A stretch of DNA of 64,000 nt from NCBI GenBank assembly GCA_903772945.1, contig CAICTM010000018.1, positions 122,391-186,390 of the forward strand, read 5' to 3'. The notes under the pieces are model-generated. The model worked only from the letters and a program-made list of their open reading frames with translations. It searched no databases and was not told the DNA's origin. The number at the start of each line of letters is the position of its first letter. The first letter of the stretch is position 1. Shown here piece by piece: positions 42,445-54,800 of this stretch. The position numbers and the translations under genes were made by a program. The DNA is from Seminavis robusta. Taxonomy: Eukaryota > Bacillariophyta > Bacillariophyceae > Naviculales > Naviculaceae.

Positions 42445-44959
42445 ATGATGCGATCTTCGGTTGTCCAACGAATGCTCGGTCGAGCAGTAGCCTCGTCACA
42501 TGGCAACATTTCGACTACTACAAGTACTAGTACCATTTCTGTTGTCCCCACCATGTCTGTCATGTCGTCGACGAACCGCCAATTCCATTTTGGATCCACC
42601 GACTACTCCAGGACCTTTCGGAACCTGCCCAAACCAGACATAGAAGCTCTACGAAACAGTTCCACCGAATACCTACAGTCGTTTGATCCAAAGCTATGGT
42701 ATGATGAGCCGGTAAGTAAATCAGTCAGCAAGTCAACAAAAGTAGCTGGATCAATATTTGTATGCCCAATTTCATTTGTATGCCTCATCTTCTACCTTTG
42801 GTTTTGTGTATTCTATTCGACAGATCACGTCACTCTTGAATGGCTCCAAACTCCCTGGCACTACTGGTACCAAAGTCGATACCACCGATGCCTTTGGCAA
42901 TGTCAATGGGAGTCAGTACCTTGCCACACCCGAACAAGTGGCACAACTCAAACAGCACATTGCCACCTACACAGCAAAAGCCAACAACAGCAACAACAAC
43001 AATACTACTACTATCACGAAAGATCTACGACAACCACTGCGCAAAATTGAACACGCGCTGCTCACGGAACACACGGGATTTCTCATTGGCAATCAATGCC
43101 TCGATTTTGGAAAACAAGATGGGATTACCGAATTGGAAGAATCCATCATGGCCAATACAGTCGAACAACGATTGAATGATCTCGTGCTAAGTCAAGAACA
43201 GCAAGGCAAAATCTATATCCAAAGACAACCCATTTATGTCAGTTGTGTTTCCAACTTTACCAATTTTCTCGATTTGTTTCGTAAAACCATTCGATCCATC
43301 GAAGTGGGCATTCCCGCTGTCATTCTCGGACGATCCAATACACAACAACATGCCTATCGATGGACACTATTACTAGCGGAACTACTCGCACAAGAAGGCG
43401 TCGATCCGGGCATGTTGACCTTTCTCTCTTGTTCGCTAGACGACATTAAAGATATTACACAATCCTGTCCCGCGGGGAACCTCTATGCCACGTGCAGTCG
43501 GGCATTGGCCGCCGATATGATGGCGGGATATCCCAAAACGGTGGCATCCACGGGAGGCCCCAATACACTTGTCACAACCGAATGGAACGAGAAAGTGGCG
43601 GCAGCCGTACAAATATCCGCCTCGATTGAATGTGCGGGACAGTGCACGGCGTTGCGACATGTAGTGGCACCCCCCACTGTGGATGATGCCTCCATAAAGC
43701 AAGTCTTTGATGGCATTAAAGAAATTCCCACACCTCAATTTGCTGTGGAAAATGCACTGTTTGATGGCGTCTTTCGGGACCATCAAGGGAGTGTTGCACC
43801 CTCCAATGATGACAGTTACACGCATCACGACAAGGTGGATGCGTACTTTCGTGTGGGAGACGAACCACCCGTGACGGGGGACGACGATTTGCCCGAGTAT
43901 TGGCGCAAGGTTGTCGTGGATTTTTCCAAAATGGACTTGTCGAAACCCAACATTGACAAACTCGCTGCGTGGCTCAACAAGCATCAACCCATTTCGTTGG
44001 CGATCAATGGTCCCCGTGACCAGGTCTTTGAGTTGGGTGTGCAGCTCTTTGACAAGACGGGGATGGTGGTCTACACCATTGGAAGTACCGATGATGAAGA
44101 GCATCCTCCAGCATTGACGTGTCAAGCACGTCCCCAAGAAGCAGAAGTCTTTGGTACGTTAGTGGAACAAACAGTTGTCGCTGGCAGAAGCTAGCTGATA
44201 TCCTTGTATGTGTTGCTCAACCCTTCATTATTCAAATTCCGTGGTTGAATGCATGTATTTGCTGACGAATCAGGTGAATTCCCACCGCGGAGCAGGTTGA
44301 CCGAGTACACACGGTACCCAGTGGTGGTCCCCAGCTCTACGCCAAGCTATGATGCGGAGTATTCCAAGGACTATCTAACGTCGTTGGCTGTGGATGAATT
44401 CTTCAACAAAAGCTCCAAGGCGCTTCTGGAGGATATCCAAGATGGTGCCACTCGTGGCTTTTGTGTGGAAGTGATCAGGTACTTGCAGGATGCCACCATG
44501 AAGAACCCAAAGATGGGCTTTGGAACTTCCAGAACTGCTCTTTGGGGATTGCAACGACCACCCATTGGAACCAAAACATGGATTCGATGTGGCGTGAACG
44601 CATCTTGGGATGACCTGGCACCCGTCTACATGTTGTTCCATACCACCAATGCCCAAGAGCAGGTGGAACTCTCGATTGATCCTGCCAATGATTCTATTGA
44701 GGCTCTTTGCATCAAACATGGTCTTGCCTACACGTCAGAAACAGAAGAATCCTTCTCGAGCAAAGAGTATCAACCTGGCGAACTCTTCAATATTGTTCCT
44801 GTTCGTGGCGGCGAATCTTCGGGATCCTTTCCCATGGCAGGACAGTTTGTCAGTCTGTATTTCCCCTTGGGACACATCAAGAGCACAATGCCCAAGGATC
44901 ATGAGTTCTCCACCAAATTGGATCAGCTTTCCAACAAATGGCTGACAACACTGTTTTAG
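42445..44959 (+). CDS. ALDH-superfamily protein, P5C-dehydrogenase-like, probably mitochondrial
   Basis: Three exons, 42445-42711, 42824-44153 and 44274-44959, with GT-AG introns of 112 and 120 nt, give 760 residues. The N-terminus (M-M-R-S-S-V-V-Q-R-M-L-G-R-A-V) is Arg-rich without acids, like a mitochondrial presequence. The middle matches the aldehyde dehydrogenase fold: V-G-I-P-A-V-I-L-G-R-S-N, then P-K-T-V-A-S-T-G-G-P-N-T, and A-G-Q-C-T-A-L-R with Cys363 at the catalytic site. The A-G-Q-C-x-A-L-R form is closest to proline-utilisation (P5C) dehydrogenases, which oxidise glutamate semialdehyde. An Asn/Thr-rich insert lies around residue 140. The last about 230 residues end in F-V-S-L-Y-F-P-L-G-H and are not a canonical ALDH tail. 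The exact substrate is inference. Confidence 0.75.
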
Positions 44960-45345
44960 ATGGTGGTACAGAGTAGATTGGGCTGTGAGATGGCTTTGGG
45001 ACATAGCATTGAAGGTTTGAGGAAGGATCCCAGAACGTACAGGTTTGGTACATTATCTTAGAAACAGAAACAGATAAAGTGCATGCTACAAATGTGAACA
45101 CTTCCCAAACTAGCTAGTTACATACGGTTGCCGATGCGCTGACCAACGCTCTCTCCAGTAAGCTACGACAAGATCTGAAAGACCGACGACGTTGCATCTT
45201 TGAAACATTGGCTCCCCAATGATCAATCAACCAATCAGGCTATTGTGTCCAGCTAGCTTTTCATTACTCTGTTACATGATTTTTTAAATTTAAATTGCGA
45301 TCGAGTGTCCATGCATGCAATACATTGCCTTTCATCTTGAGTTGC
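44960..45345. other. Intergenic between convergent genes
   Basis: About 390 bases with both 3' ends; nothing else supported. Confidence 0.5.
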
Positions 45346-46590
45346 TTAGTACGCAGCCACAGACGTGGTCCGCCGAGCAGGATTGCTCCCTGATCTGGAG
45401 CGACGTGGCAGAGCACGGGAAGATGACTGTCTTCTAAGATGAACAGGAGCAGTCGTAACACCGCCATCGGGGAGAACCCGACCATATGACTGTCTCCTTA
45501 CACGAACAGGGGCAGCGGCAGCACCGCCATCAGGGAGCGCCCGACCGGAGGATTGTCTCTTTAGTCTAACAGGAGCATCGGTGACACCTCCATCGGATAG
45601 ATTACGAGCAGATGACTGTCGCCTCAGATGAGCAGAAGCGCCACCATCGGGGAGAGCACGAGCAGATGACTGTCTCCTCAGATGAGGAGGGGCAGCCGTT
45701 GCAGTTCGAACACCACGTTGGGATCTGTTTGGTTCCTTGTCCGACAAGCTTCGTCTCACACCCCGGTGCCTGATAGTGCCAGCATCTCCCGTGGCACTCC
45801 TTCGTAGAGCGACCGGATTTTTCAACGCTTTTTGCTGCCGCCCCTCGTCGCTGCGTGCCCTAGAAGCCCTTTTTGCTGGTTTGGGCAATCCTGCTGGTGG
45901 TTGTTCAATTTCGCTGTCATCATCCACCATGAGAAGATATTCCATATCCTTCTTTCGCCAAACTTCAGAGTACGGGCGGCGTGGCATTCTGCCAACACGG
46001 CGAGTGGGAGATGTATCCTTGGCAGTATGCCCTGCTGGAGGGGAACTTCGCTGTGGTTTGGGAGAAGCGGACCCACCGCGACGTGGCTTGGGGGAAGTTG
46101 AGGCCGCGCGCTTGAAGAGTCCACGGAGGCTACCGCCGGCGCTATTTTGGCTATGAGTGCTGGTTGCCTCCAAGTCAATGTTCGAGCTAGAATTGGACTC
46201 ATTACCACCAAGATTTGAAAAACTATTGTTGTTCAAGCTTTGCAAGGATTCTTGCTGGTGGGTCATTTTCATGGACCGAAGGCGCATTCGACGATCTTGG
46301 GCGACCTGGGTTTCGTTGACAGCAGAAGGCGCCGTCAGTCGCGTGCAGTGAAATTTGTGCGCTTCTTCCGCAATCTGAAGCGCCGAAATGGTATTGTGAA
46401 GATGACCATTGCCTGATTCCTCAGAATCAGGAGGGGCTGCAAAATCAGCAAAATCTTCAAGACTCAGTTCCGTAACATCCTCATGACTGTTCGAACTTCC
46501 ATCGTCGACTGTGAAGGATGAACTCTTGGGTATGATGCTTCCTGGCCTTGCACGTTCGTTATTCTCTTGCATCATGATTGTGGCCGGCAT
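45346..46590 (-). CDS. Disordered Ser/Arg-rich protein with RRQSS repeats
   Basis: 414 residues in one exon from ATG 46590 (M-P-A-T-I-M-M-Q); internal Met6 or Met7 could also start it. Residues 1-95 are acidic (L-S-L-E-D-F-A-D-F-A). The rest is basic and rich in Ser, Arg, Pro and Gly with no folded domain visible. From about residue 300 there are five copies of a 17-22 residue unit of the form L-R-R-Q-S-S-A-R-A-L-P-D-G-G. The R-R-x-S core is the consensus site of PKA/AGC-type kinases, so it may be a multi-site phosphorylation target; that is inference. K-P-R-R-G-G-S-A-S-P-K-P-type repeats occur near residue 170. Function unknown. Confidence 0.65.
   Translation of the reverse strand: MPATIMMQENNERARPGSIIPKSSSFTVDDGSSNSHEDVTELSLEDFADFAAPPDSEESGNGHLHNTISALQIAEEAHKFHCTRLTAPSAVNETQVAQDRRMRLRSMKMTHQQESLQSLNNNSFSNLGGNESNSSSNIDLEATSTHSQNSAGGSLRGLFKRAASTSPKPRRGGSASPKPQRSSPPAGHTAKDTSPTRRVGRMPRRPYSEVWRKKDMEYLLMVDDDSEIEQPPAGLPKPAKRASRARSDEGRQQKALKNPVALRRSATGDAGTIRHRGVRRSLSDKEPNRSQRGVRTATAAPPHLRRQSSARALPDGGASAHLRRQSSARNLSDGGVTDAPVRLKRQSSGRALPDGGAAAAPVRVRRQSYGRVLPDGGVTTAPVHLRRQSSSRALPRRSRSGSNPARRTTSVAAY
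45390..45700. repeat. In-gene tandem repeat, five units of about 51-66 bp
   Basis: DNA repeat encoding the RRQSS units of the disordered protein. Recurrent words on the plus strand are ATGACTGTCT and GCCATCGGGGAGA with minor changes. Unit lengths are multiples of three, so copy changes keep the frame. Confidence 0.7.
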
Positions 46591-49500
46591 CTTCTGTTTT
46601 GAGCTTTATGGTTGTTGGAGTTGGCGTTGCAACTTGAAATTGTGAGCAGCGGCCTGCAATCGCACCAACTTCCCCCCAGGGTGTTCTTTCGGGAACAGCT
46701 ACTAAATCACCGAATGACCTAGTGAATTGTGAAGAGTTCACGTGTACTCCTCTGTAAACAAAACGGTCAAAATGACTAGCCTATTTATTTTCTCAGTGAG
46801 AATTCTTTGACGGCGCTTCCGCTTTGTGGGAATCTACGACTTGCGACTACAAGTAAAAGTACTCAACCACTGGCGAGGAGTTTTGGCAGGGCCGGCTACA
46901 TGTAGTACCGTACCGGTACGGGTACAGTACTCGTACAAAGTAAGCGGGAAACGGTGGTTTGGTCGGGTTGAGGGGAAGCCTGCTACTGGTGGTACCAGGT
47001 ATGTCATACATGTAGCAACCATCATAGCTGGACTTGTGTCATCGGCCTGAACACTCTGGTGAGAAAAGAATGGCTTCACGTACAGAATTGTGTTGTCCAG
47101 TAAGGGCTCTTGATCATCTCCTGCCTGTCCCTACCGGTACCACTAGTATAGAAGGTTGCCGCCCCATTACCGGTACCGCATTCTCATTCCAGCTGTACAC
47201 CAACACTGATGTGCGGTAGAAGTCATCAGGAACCAAGTCAAAGATATGCAACTGCCTGTCTGCTGCTACCAGCGGTGGACCTGTGATGCGTGGCAACTAT
47301 GGCATATTATGCTGCCAGTGCATTAGTGCATTTCCCAGATACTCCGCGGCAACCTTCCATTTTCAGAGTCGACTCAGTCCAAGAATCGAACTTGAATCTC
47401 TGCATTCAATCTTTCTGGTATTGCTGCTTCCCCAGCCAGATGAGTCTTAATTCATTGAGAGCCACCAAGCAACTTTGCTGCCAGCCCACTACTTTAGCTA
47501 TTACGGTCAGGTTGGGAACCAGACATCTTGCTGTGGGTGTTCGCTTGCCTGATCCGAACAATTCGCTCCTTCAAACCGCAGGGGATGATCGATTCATTCC
47601 GCGGAAAGGTACCAGTACCGTACGGTACTTTACGGTACGGTACGTACGGGTACACACAGTCTCTATTTAGGAGCCATTTAGCCCATTTTCACCATTTTCA
47701 ACCTATATGAGATAATAAAGGTATTTCAACAGCTATTTCAACTATTTTTGATCATTTTCAACCGTCTTCACCCAATTCGACGGAACTATCCAGTACAGCT
47801 CCGCTCCTTCAAGCCTTCATTTTGGGGTTAGGGCTTATGAGAACGGGAGCGGAGAGAAATGCTTTCAGTCACGTTTCAGAAAGTTTACTGCTAAAGTGAA
47901 CACGGGACCATAAATTAATTAATTGTTTGTCACGATTTCGTCCCCTTGTTTAAAATAATTGTTTAATTACTAGTAATTAGGCTGTAAGATCTCCTCCAAT
48001 ACTAGCTATGTACCAATACCGGTACCGTAGCTCTAGAATCTAGAACTGCCGGTAGGAGGGTAGGAGGGCACTACCGGTATTAGCTACTAGTATTAGCTTT
48101 TCAGCTCCTGGAAACTTCTTACGCCGACACTTTTCTGCTGCCGATGGCGATGCTATTGGTATCGACGACTGACAGCCTGCTGCATGTAGTAGTGGTAGTC
48201 ATTGGCTGGTAGCCGTCGTTGTTCTTGTTGTTGTGGTAGTCGCTCGTGAATGACTACTCCATTTCTTCAGCTCTTCTTTCTTGTCGTGCCTGTTGCTGTG
48301 CTACCGGTGGTGTTGCTCCACTCGTAATCGACTTGATAATTCCACTTGTGGTGCTACTTGTAGTCCGCCGCACCTCGGACCTGTTGTTCCGTTGGTCGTT
48401 TGGGTTGACTACGAACAATGATCCAAGAACCACCACAACGTCAACACCAACATCATGAAGCCTAAAAGCAGTATCAGTAGATGCAGTCACATCGTAGTTT
48501 GGCCTACATGGCATTGTATGGCCTCTAGGAGTATCAGTCGATTGATCGTAGACTAATCGTCCTTCCGCCTTCCACCAGAGGGAGTAATACATGCGTACCG
48601 TGTAGTGGTGTGAATGGCAGTTTAGTAGCAGTTTGGCCCTCGGAGATTGACTTTAGTCTATCATAGCGTAGTACATGTAGTAGAGCTGAGTTTTATTACT
48701 GAAGCGCGTGGTCGCAGTTCAGTAGCTAGTTGTGATCGCTCGGCCTCACGAAACATTTAGTTGTATTGCCAATGTTGTCATTGCAGTGATCGCAGTCCGG
48801 CATCACAGTGAAGCTCGGTCCCCCGAAACTATTAATAAGATGTTCCGGAACAAAGTGGAGTAATTCAGCCTTGTGCCCCACAAAGTACATCAATGGAATA
48901 ATTAGAGAGAGCACGCTAGACTCTAGCTAGCTGGCGGTCTGGAGCGGTTCATGTAGGCAGAATGATCATCAATGTTCACTCCAACCATAGATTCGATGAT
49001 TCGATTGATCATTCTACTCTGGGTAAACTGCAACAAATTGCTAAATATTCAACCATCTTATTTTTTTTAAAGTATCAGAGGAAGAACAGACAGCCGAAGG
49101 CTGATGCCCTCAACTGTCAAAAAAGAGATTTGATTCTTTGGCCAAATCCAACACTGTGTTCAACTGAACACACAGTCTACTGTAGTCTATCGATAGCCAA
49201 CCAAAACACACACATTGGTACTCGGAGTATGTTTTACCAGCTAACAATTAATATTTACCTCATCCTTTATGACGGACGTACAGACTAACTTGCACACATA
49301 CTCTGGTACTCGGAGTATGTTTTACCTGCTAACAATTATTATTTACCCCATCCTTTATGGCGGACGTACATACTAACTTGCACACACACATAGTTTGGTA
49401 CTCGGAGTATATTTTACCAACTAACAATTATTATTTACCCCATCCTTTCTGCCGGACGTACACACTAACCAGCACACACAGAGACGTACAGACTAACTTG

Positions 49501-50546
49501 CACATACAGCGATAAAAGTGTGAAAGACCCTCAGTCGGTTGAGGGCAATTCTCTGAACGTTCCTCAGTGAGTTTGGGTCAACTCGGCATCAGTCTGAACT
49601 TTCGAAGGTTTTGTGGAACTGTTACCCTGAATCTCCTCAAGTTCAGGTACATTATTTTACATGAGATTTGAAGCTTTCCAAAATTTAAGATACTCGGTAC
49701 TGTACTTTTTTTCGATCTTTTACTGGTACTCCAAGGACCAAGGTGCCGCAGAACAAGCTCCAGTAACCCTTAGCATACTAACGTGAAGAATAAGTGCTGT
49801 ACAGTACTGTACTGGTACCCGTCGCCGAAGACACAAGAGACAGTAAGAATGTTTACCCCAACCTGTTTCTTCTTTGTCTTTACACCAAATTGGTTTTCAC
49901 AGGGTGGGGAAGTGTTACTGGACTTCAGCCCCATCAATCGCCCTTTTAATCACTTTTGCCAGCTGTTCTTCCCTAGCTTTTTCTTCACCACTCTTCACCG
50001 ACTTCTACCATTTTCAGCCATTTTTGACCTCCAAGATTAATGACACTAAAAACACTTCTTGGCACGTTGCCGCCGAACGATTGAAGTGTTCCATTAGGAA
50101 GGCGGGAAAAAGATAATAGAAGGCATGCGGGGTTGGTTTGAGGCACCCCCAAACCCAAACAGGTCCACAGGCAAGGACGGTCAAAGTTGACGGCCGTCGT
50201 GTTCTGAGATGAAGAATGATGCTACAGAATTGAGTTTTTGAAGCAAATCTTTTGGATCTTTCTGTGGTACCGGTACTGGTAACCATGCGCACCTTTCTCT
50301 GCCCTACGATATCATTCTCTCCCTCTCTATCTAGCCTAACTAGAGTCCAAAAACCCACTGTCTGGCTCTAGAGCTAAACCTCTAACGTACTATCTACCGG
50401 TATGGTACCGGTCGCTAGATTCAATCGAATGGTTCGGTTCGATTGAAGAATCGAATCGAATGATTCGAATCATTCGATTCAGACTATCATTCACGAACAT
50501 GACTCATCGCAGCTGAGAAAAGATATCAGAATTCCAAAGCCCGACC
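46591..50546. other. Long intergenic region, no gene supported
   Basis: About 4 kb, the longest gene-free part outside the retroelement. It contains dense GTACCGGTAC-type palindromes (46905-46935, 47130-47175, 47610-47655, 48015-48030, 50265-50280, 50395-50410), a tandem repeat at 49217-49503 and TTCGA palindromes at 50420-50480. Open frames of up to 126 codons are featureless. Confidence 0.5.
49217..49503. repeat. Three tandem copies of an about 90 bp unit
   Basis: Units begin with GGTACTCGGAGTAT at 49217, 49305 and 49397 and share TAACAATTA, TATTTACC, CATCCTTT and CGGACGTACA. Spacings are 88 and 92 bases. A partial fourth piece (GACGTACAGACTAACTTGCAC) repeats at 49483-49503. Confidence 0.85.
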
Positions 50547-51149
50547 ATGACGGATCTTCCAATGGAATGTACCGACGGCATCTGTATAGCCCCTTCAGCC
50601 ACGAAAGCAGCCGCAGCAGAAACAGAGGACTTGAAGAATAACAATGGCCATAATCCAGAGGCAGAGACGGGAGGAAAAGGGGACCAGGCTGTGGCCAATA
50701 ATGTTGATAACCAAGAAAAGCATGACGCACCGCGAAAGTCTCAGCCAACCGTCATCAAAAAGGTTTACACGCAACAAGATCTGGACGGCTTGCTGGGAGA
50801 GGCATCTTCATCGTTCAAGGATGTCATGGTTGTGGAGTTCGTGACTACCTGGTGTGGAGCTTGCAAGGGAATTGCTCCTCTCTGGGAGGAACTCGCATCA
50901 CTTCATTCAGCGGATGTCCAATGTGCACAAGTCGTCTGCGACAAGAATAAGGAAACCAAAAAGTTGGCACAAGCTCAAGGGATCAAGAGCTACCCCGTGT
51001 TTAAAGTCTATGATACCCAAAGTGGAAACATGACGCAGACTTGGAACGGGGCAGATCGAGGAAAACTCGAAAAGGTATTCGACAACATGAGCGGCGGCAA
51101 AGGCGGAGGAAAGAAGGGAGGAGGAAAGAAAAAGAAGAATCGAAGATAG
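50547..51149 (+). CDS. Thioredoxin-domain protein with extended tails
   Basis: 200 residues in one exon from ATG 50547. After an about 70-residue low-complexity N-terminus comes a thioredoxin fold: V-V-E-F-V-T-T-W102-C103-G-A-C106-K with the redox C-x-x-C, and later S-Y-P-V-F, where the Pro is the family's cis-proline. Thioredoxins reduce protein disulfides; W-C-G-A-C-K is a slightly altered W-C-G-P-C-K site. The end is a Gly/Lys-rich tail (G-G-K-G-G-G-K-K-G-G-G-K-K-K-K-N-R-R), unusual for a simple thioredoxin and perhaps a nucleic-acid or ribosome contact (inference). No signal peptide, so probably cytosolic or nuclear. Confidence 0.85.
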   Translation: MTDLPMECTDGICIAPSATKAAAAETEDLKNNNGHNPEAETGGKGDQAVANNVDNQEKHDAPRKSQPTVIKKVYTQQDLDGLLGEASSSFKDVMVVEFVTTWCGACKGIAPLWEELASLHSADVQCAQVVCDKNKETKKLAQAQGIKSYPVFKVYDTQSGNMTQTWNGADRGKLEKVFDNMSGGKGGGKKGGGKKKKNRR

Positions 51150-51870
51150 CACGAATTCTGGGGTGTGGACCTTCAGGCTAAAGCAAGTGACAATTAGGAG
51201 CTTTGCCCGACTTTTTGCTGCTGTGAATTCCGTGTCCCGCGCCCCGAGATGCTTCCACCGATCGATGAAGTAAGTATCCTAAGCAATCGCTCGCAAGAGG
51301 CAGCAGAGTACCGGTATCCAGGTAGGAGGAGGTCGGTCCGTGTGAAGTAGAACTAACTGCTGCTTTACTGTCCACTCTTTATTTTTCTTTCTAAATCTTC
51401 CTGGTGATCTTTTTGCTTGGAAAACGGCATCTACCACTCTGGCGGATTTGTGTGTATCTTGATTGAATTATTCCATCATTCCATTCACGTGAAGGGTTTC
51501 TTGACATCGTCCTGACCAAGTTTCAACGCTCCGATACCGGTACCGTAAAAGTACATGAAACGACAACGTTACTATGGGTTAGAGTGGACTTTTGGGGACG
51601 GGCACTTTGCTAGGAAGGGCATTGTGGTCGTTGCACAACACACAACTGCCATCATTCTACACCACAATCGGCTCCACGCGAAAAGTTCCAGTGCATCCAT
51701 CCGGACCATGCATCGGTGAGTAAGTAGCGCGGCTACCTAGTTAGTAATCCTTATGTCTAGCTAGCTAGAGTGACAGCCATCGCTGGACGTTTCGAGGGCG
51801 TGATCGCGCCAAGCTACGACAACGAGATACTACAGGTACTAGCCAGAACCTATTGATCATTGAGTAGTAG
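51150..51870. other. Intergenic between convergent genes
   Basis: About 720 bases with both 3' ends; TAGC and GTACC words at 51535-51545 and 51760-51770. No gene supported. Confidence 0.5.
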
Positions 51871-54800
51871 CTAGCGGGCCAGTATTGACTTCTTTGTGGG
51901 GTTGTCGCCACTGGGGCTCTTCTCAATAGTGCTGACCGTTGCACTTCCTGCAGCCTTCGCAATTCGTACGATATCAACTGCACTTGGGTCCAGCGTATGC
52001 TGATAGCATTGAGAGCTGAGCTTCTCCCAACGCCCAAACCATTCATAGAGGACCTTTACCAGTGCCTTCCAAGCCACAGGGAGCATTCCTCCTTCCTCGG
52101 ACATGTGTTTGCTCATTCGAGCATACATCGCCCCAATCTTGTCCTTCATCACTTCACGGCTCGCCTCTTTCTGGAGAGTCCTGATAAACACGGTTGAGGG
52201 TACTTCCTGCAAAACCTCCTTGTCTCCAGTTTCTCTCCTTTTCTTGGCAATCCTTGAGAACAGATCGTGTAGCACAGCCAACTCTCTCTTAATCATCCAC
52301 CCAAGGTAGGCTTCTGTGCTTTGTTTACAAGTGGTGTTGGCTCTCTGCATGGGTCTGCGGAAAAGAGCAGATATCTCTTCACCACGATCTTTAATGCACT
52401 GTGTGAAATAGTGTGTGTTCTCCATCTGCAACACATTCGCAGCATATGTTTTCTCTGTGCTTTCTCTTTCCGCACATTCTCGCAAGCTCTCAAGCAAGGC
52501 AAAGGCAACCTTTTGCAGGTGGTAGCTGACGACTTTGTTGTTTGCAAAGTTGGGAGTGTAATCCCCTTTTCTCCCCTCACGGCAGCACAGCAGAACATGA
52601 TCAAGATATACGGGAAATCTGGCAAAACTGGGAATGACTCCAGCCCGCTTTCCATTGGCTGGGACGCCAGCATGTGTTCGAATCCAATTGATCTGATGAT
52701 CAACCCATAACACCCACTGTTTGTCCACTTTCTTGCGCAACTCCAAGATTGTGGCTCGAGCGTATGCCAGCGACAAAGAGTGATCACCTCCCTTCTTCTC
52801 TCGATCAATGTAGTTTTCCATTGTTTCATTCAGGTGGATTGAGGCCACAAGGCAAAGCATCGGATCTCCCCTGAAGGCATTGGGATTCATCGCTGCAGCT
52901 TCAGCGTCAAAGTCTTGAATGATGCCACAGGTGCGCTGGATGTAATAGTCAAAGTACTGGCTAGAATGATCTACACTCTTCTTGGCAGCCTCGAAGTTCC
53001 TCTTTTTATCACGTCCATCCTGTGCCTTGTTGCTCAGACCAAACAGAGCAGCTGTGAAGTAGGCTTCTCGGGCTATCAGAGGCAGCAGCTCGCTCAACGC
53101 AAACCGGATGTCATCGGCATGGACCGTTCCCTCTTGAACAGCGGGTTCCACCTTCCCCTCGCCCTCCTTCTCCTCTGCATCACTCTTGAATCTTGGGGTG
53201 TACTCTTTCAAATCTCGAGAGACGTTCTTCATGTAAGAAGAATTCTTGCCTGGTAGTGCCTGGAAATATCCTTTCATTCGCTTCTTCATCATGATTCCCT
53301 CTGCAACCATCTCAGAATAAGCGTCTCGAACAGCTGGCAAGAGCTCAGGGCTCAACTCTGCCAAGATCTCAATCAACTTGATGTAGCCCAGCAGTGATGA
53401 CTGAAACTTGCGTTGAGTGTCGCGGACCTTCTTGGCAATCATGGTATGAGTATCTGAAGAAGCGTGCAAGCATGAAGGGAACAGAAAAGGCTTCTGAGCT
53501 GCTGTTGGCAGTGCGACGCAAGAAAATTTGGCGGGACAAAACTTACCACTTTTCGACACCTTGCCATAGTCGCTGGTCGCAACCACATCTATTTTGAACT
53601 GTTCCATGATAGTCACAATAATCTGTGCAAGGACTGTGCAGAAAGAGGCTGCCGTCTTTTCGAGAGCATCAGAACGTTCAATGACAGCTTTCAAATGGAG
53701 ACCACCTGACTTCTGCACATGCAACATGGCATCTTGCAATGACCGACCAGCTTCATGGACGTTGTCCACACCATCTTGACTCTCATTGAAATCAATTCTA
53801 CCTTCCTTGTCATACACCAATGCCGATGCTGGATTCTTCAACACTCGATCCAGTTCATCTTGAATTTCCAACCCCTTCAAAAGGCGCCTCATCTCTCCTC
53901 CCAGCATATCATATGATTTCCACTGTTGTTCCAGCTGTCGGTTTTCTTCCTCAATATCACGGCAATCATCTGTCATGGGCTTGATGGCTGCAGCTCGCTC
54001 ACCTAACCAACTCTCCATGTCCTGCAGCTCCTTGTCCAGGCCGTCCAGTGCGTTGAACAGTGACTCCAAATACAGCGCATCCACGGAATCACGATTTGCT
54101 GCCTTGGATGCGTGTGCATTGCTAGATGCAGACGAGTGTTTCTCATCTTCCCAGGCAATCAAACGACGGCATGTCTCTGCTTCCAAATCACGCATCCTCC
54201 GCTGCAAGGCTGTCCCCAGTCGCTCAGCCGCAGAAGCTGCTGCAGTGTCATCTTTATTGAGGCCAGAGGTCCACTGGGTAGAGTTCAGCACTGCTTCGGC
54301 ATCCTTCCTTTCTTCATCGGAATGAAAAATGGCCACTCGTGTGGTGAAGTTACCCATCATCAAGTCATAGGCCAAGTTATCCATGTCTTCAATAGCCTCC
54401 TTTCGTTTGGATTCACTGGCATCGTCGGATATTTTGCTCTTACTGCTGGTGATTCCATCGTCAATCAGCGGCGTCGATTTGGACGTCAACAGTGATGAGC
54501 CCACACCGGCACCAACGTCGCTGGCATCTCGACGCATGTCTTCCGCTAACAGTTTTTGTCGAGCCAACAAGGCACGAACCGTTGGTGATTGATTCAAAAA
54601 GCCATTGACAGTAGCCACATATTGCAGTTCCGCCTTGTCGACATTTCGGACGTTCAGAGGTGGCAGGGTGGCAAGCGCTGCCGCATTCTTTTTGCTCGTT
54701 GCTGCTTGCGCATTCTGTGTCTCCATTCTCAATGTGTACGCGTCCACCACAGTGACACAGAGCATGGCATGAATTTGCAGCAGTGACCAAATGAACCGTT

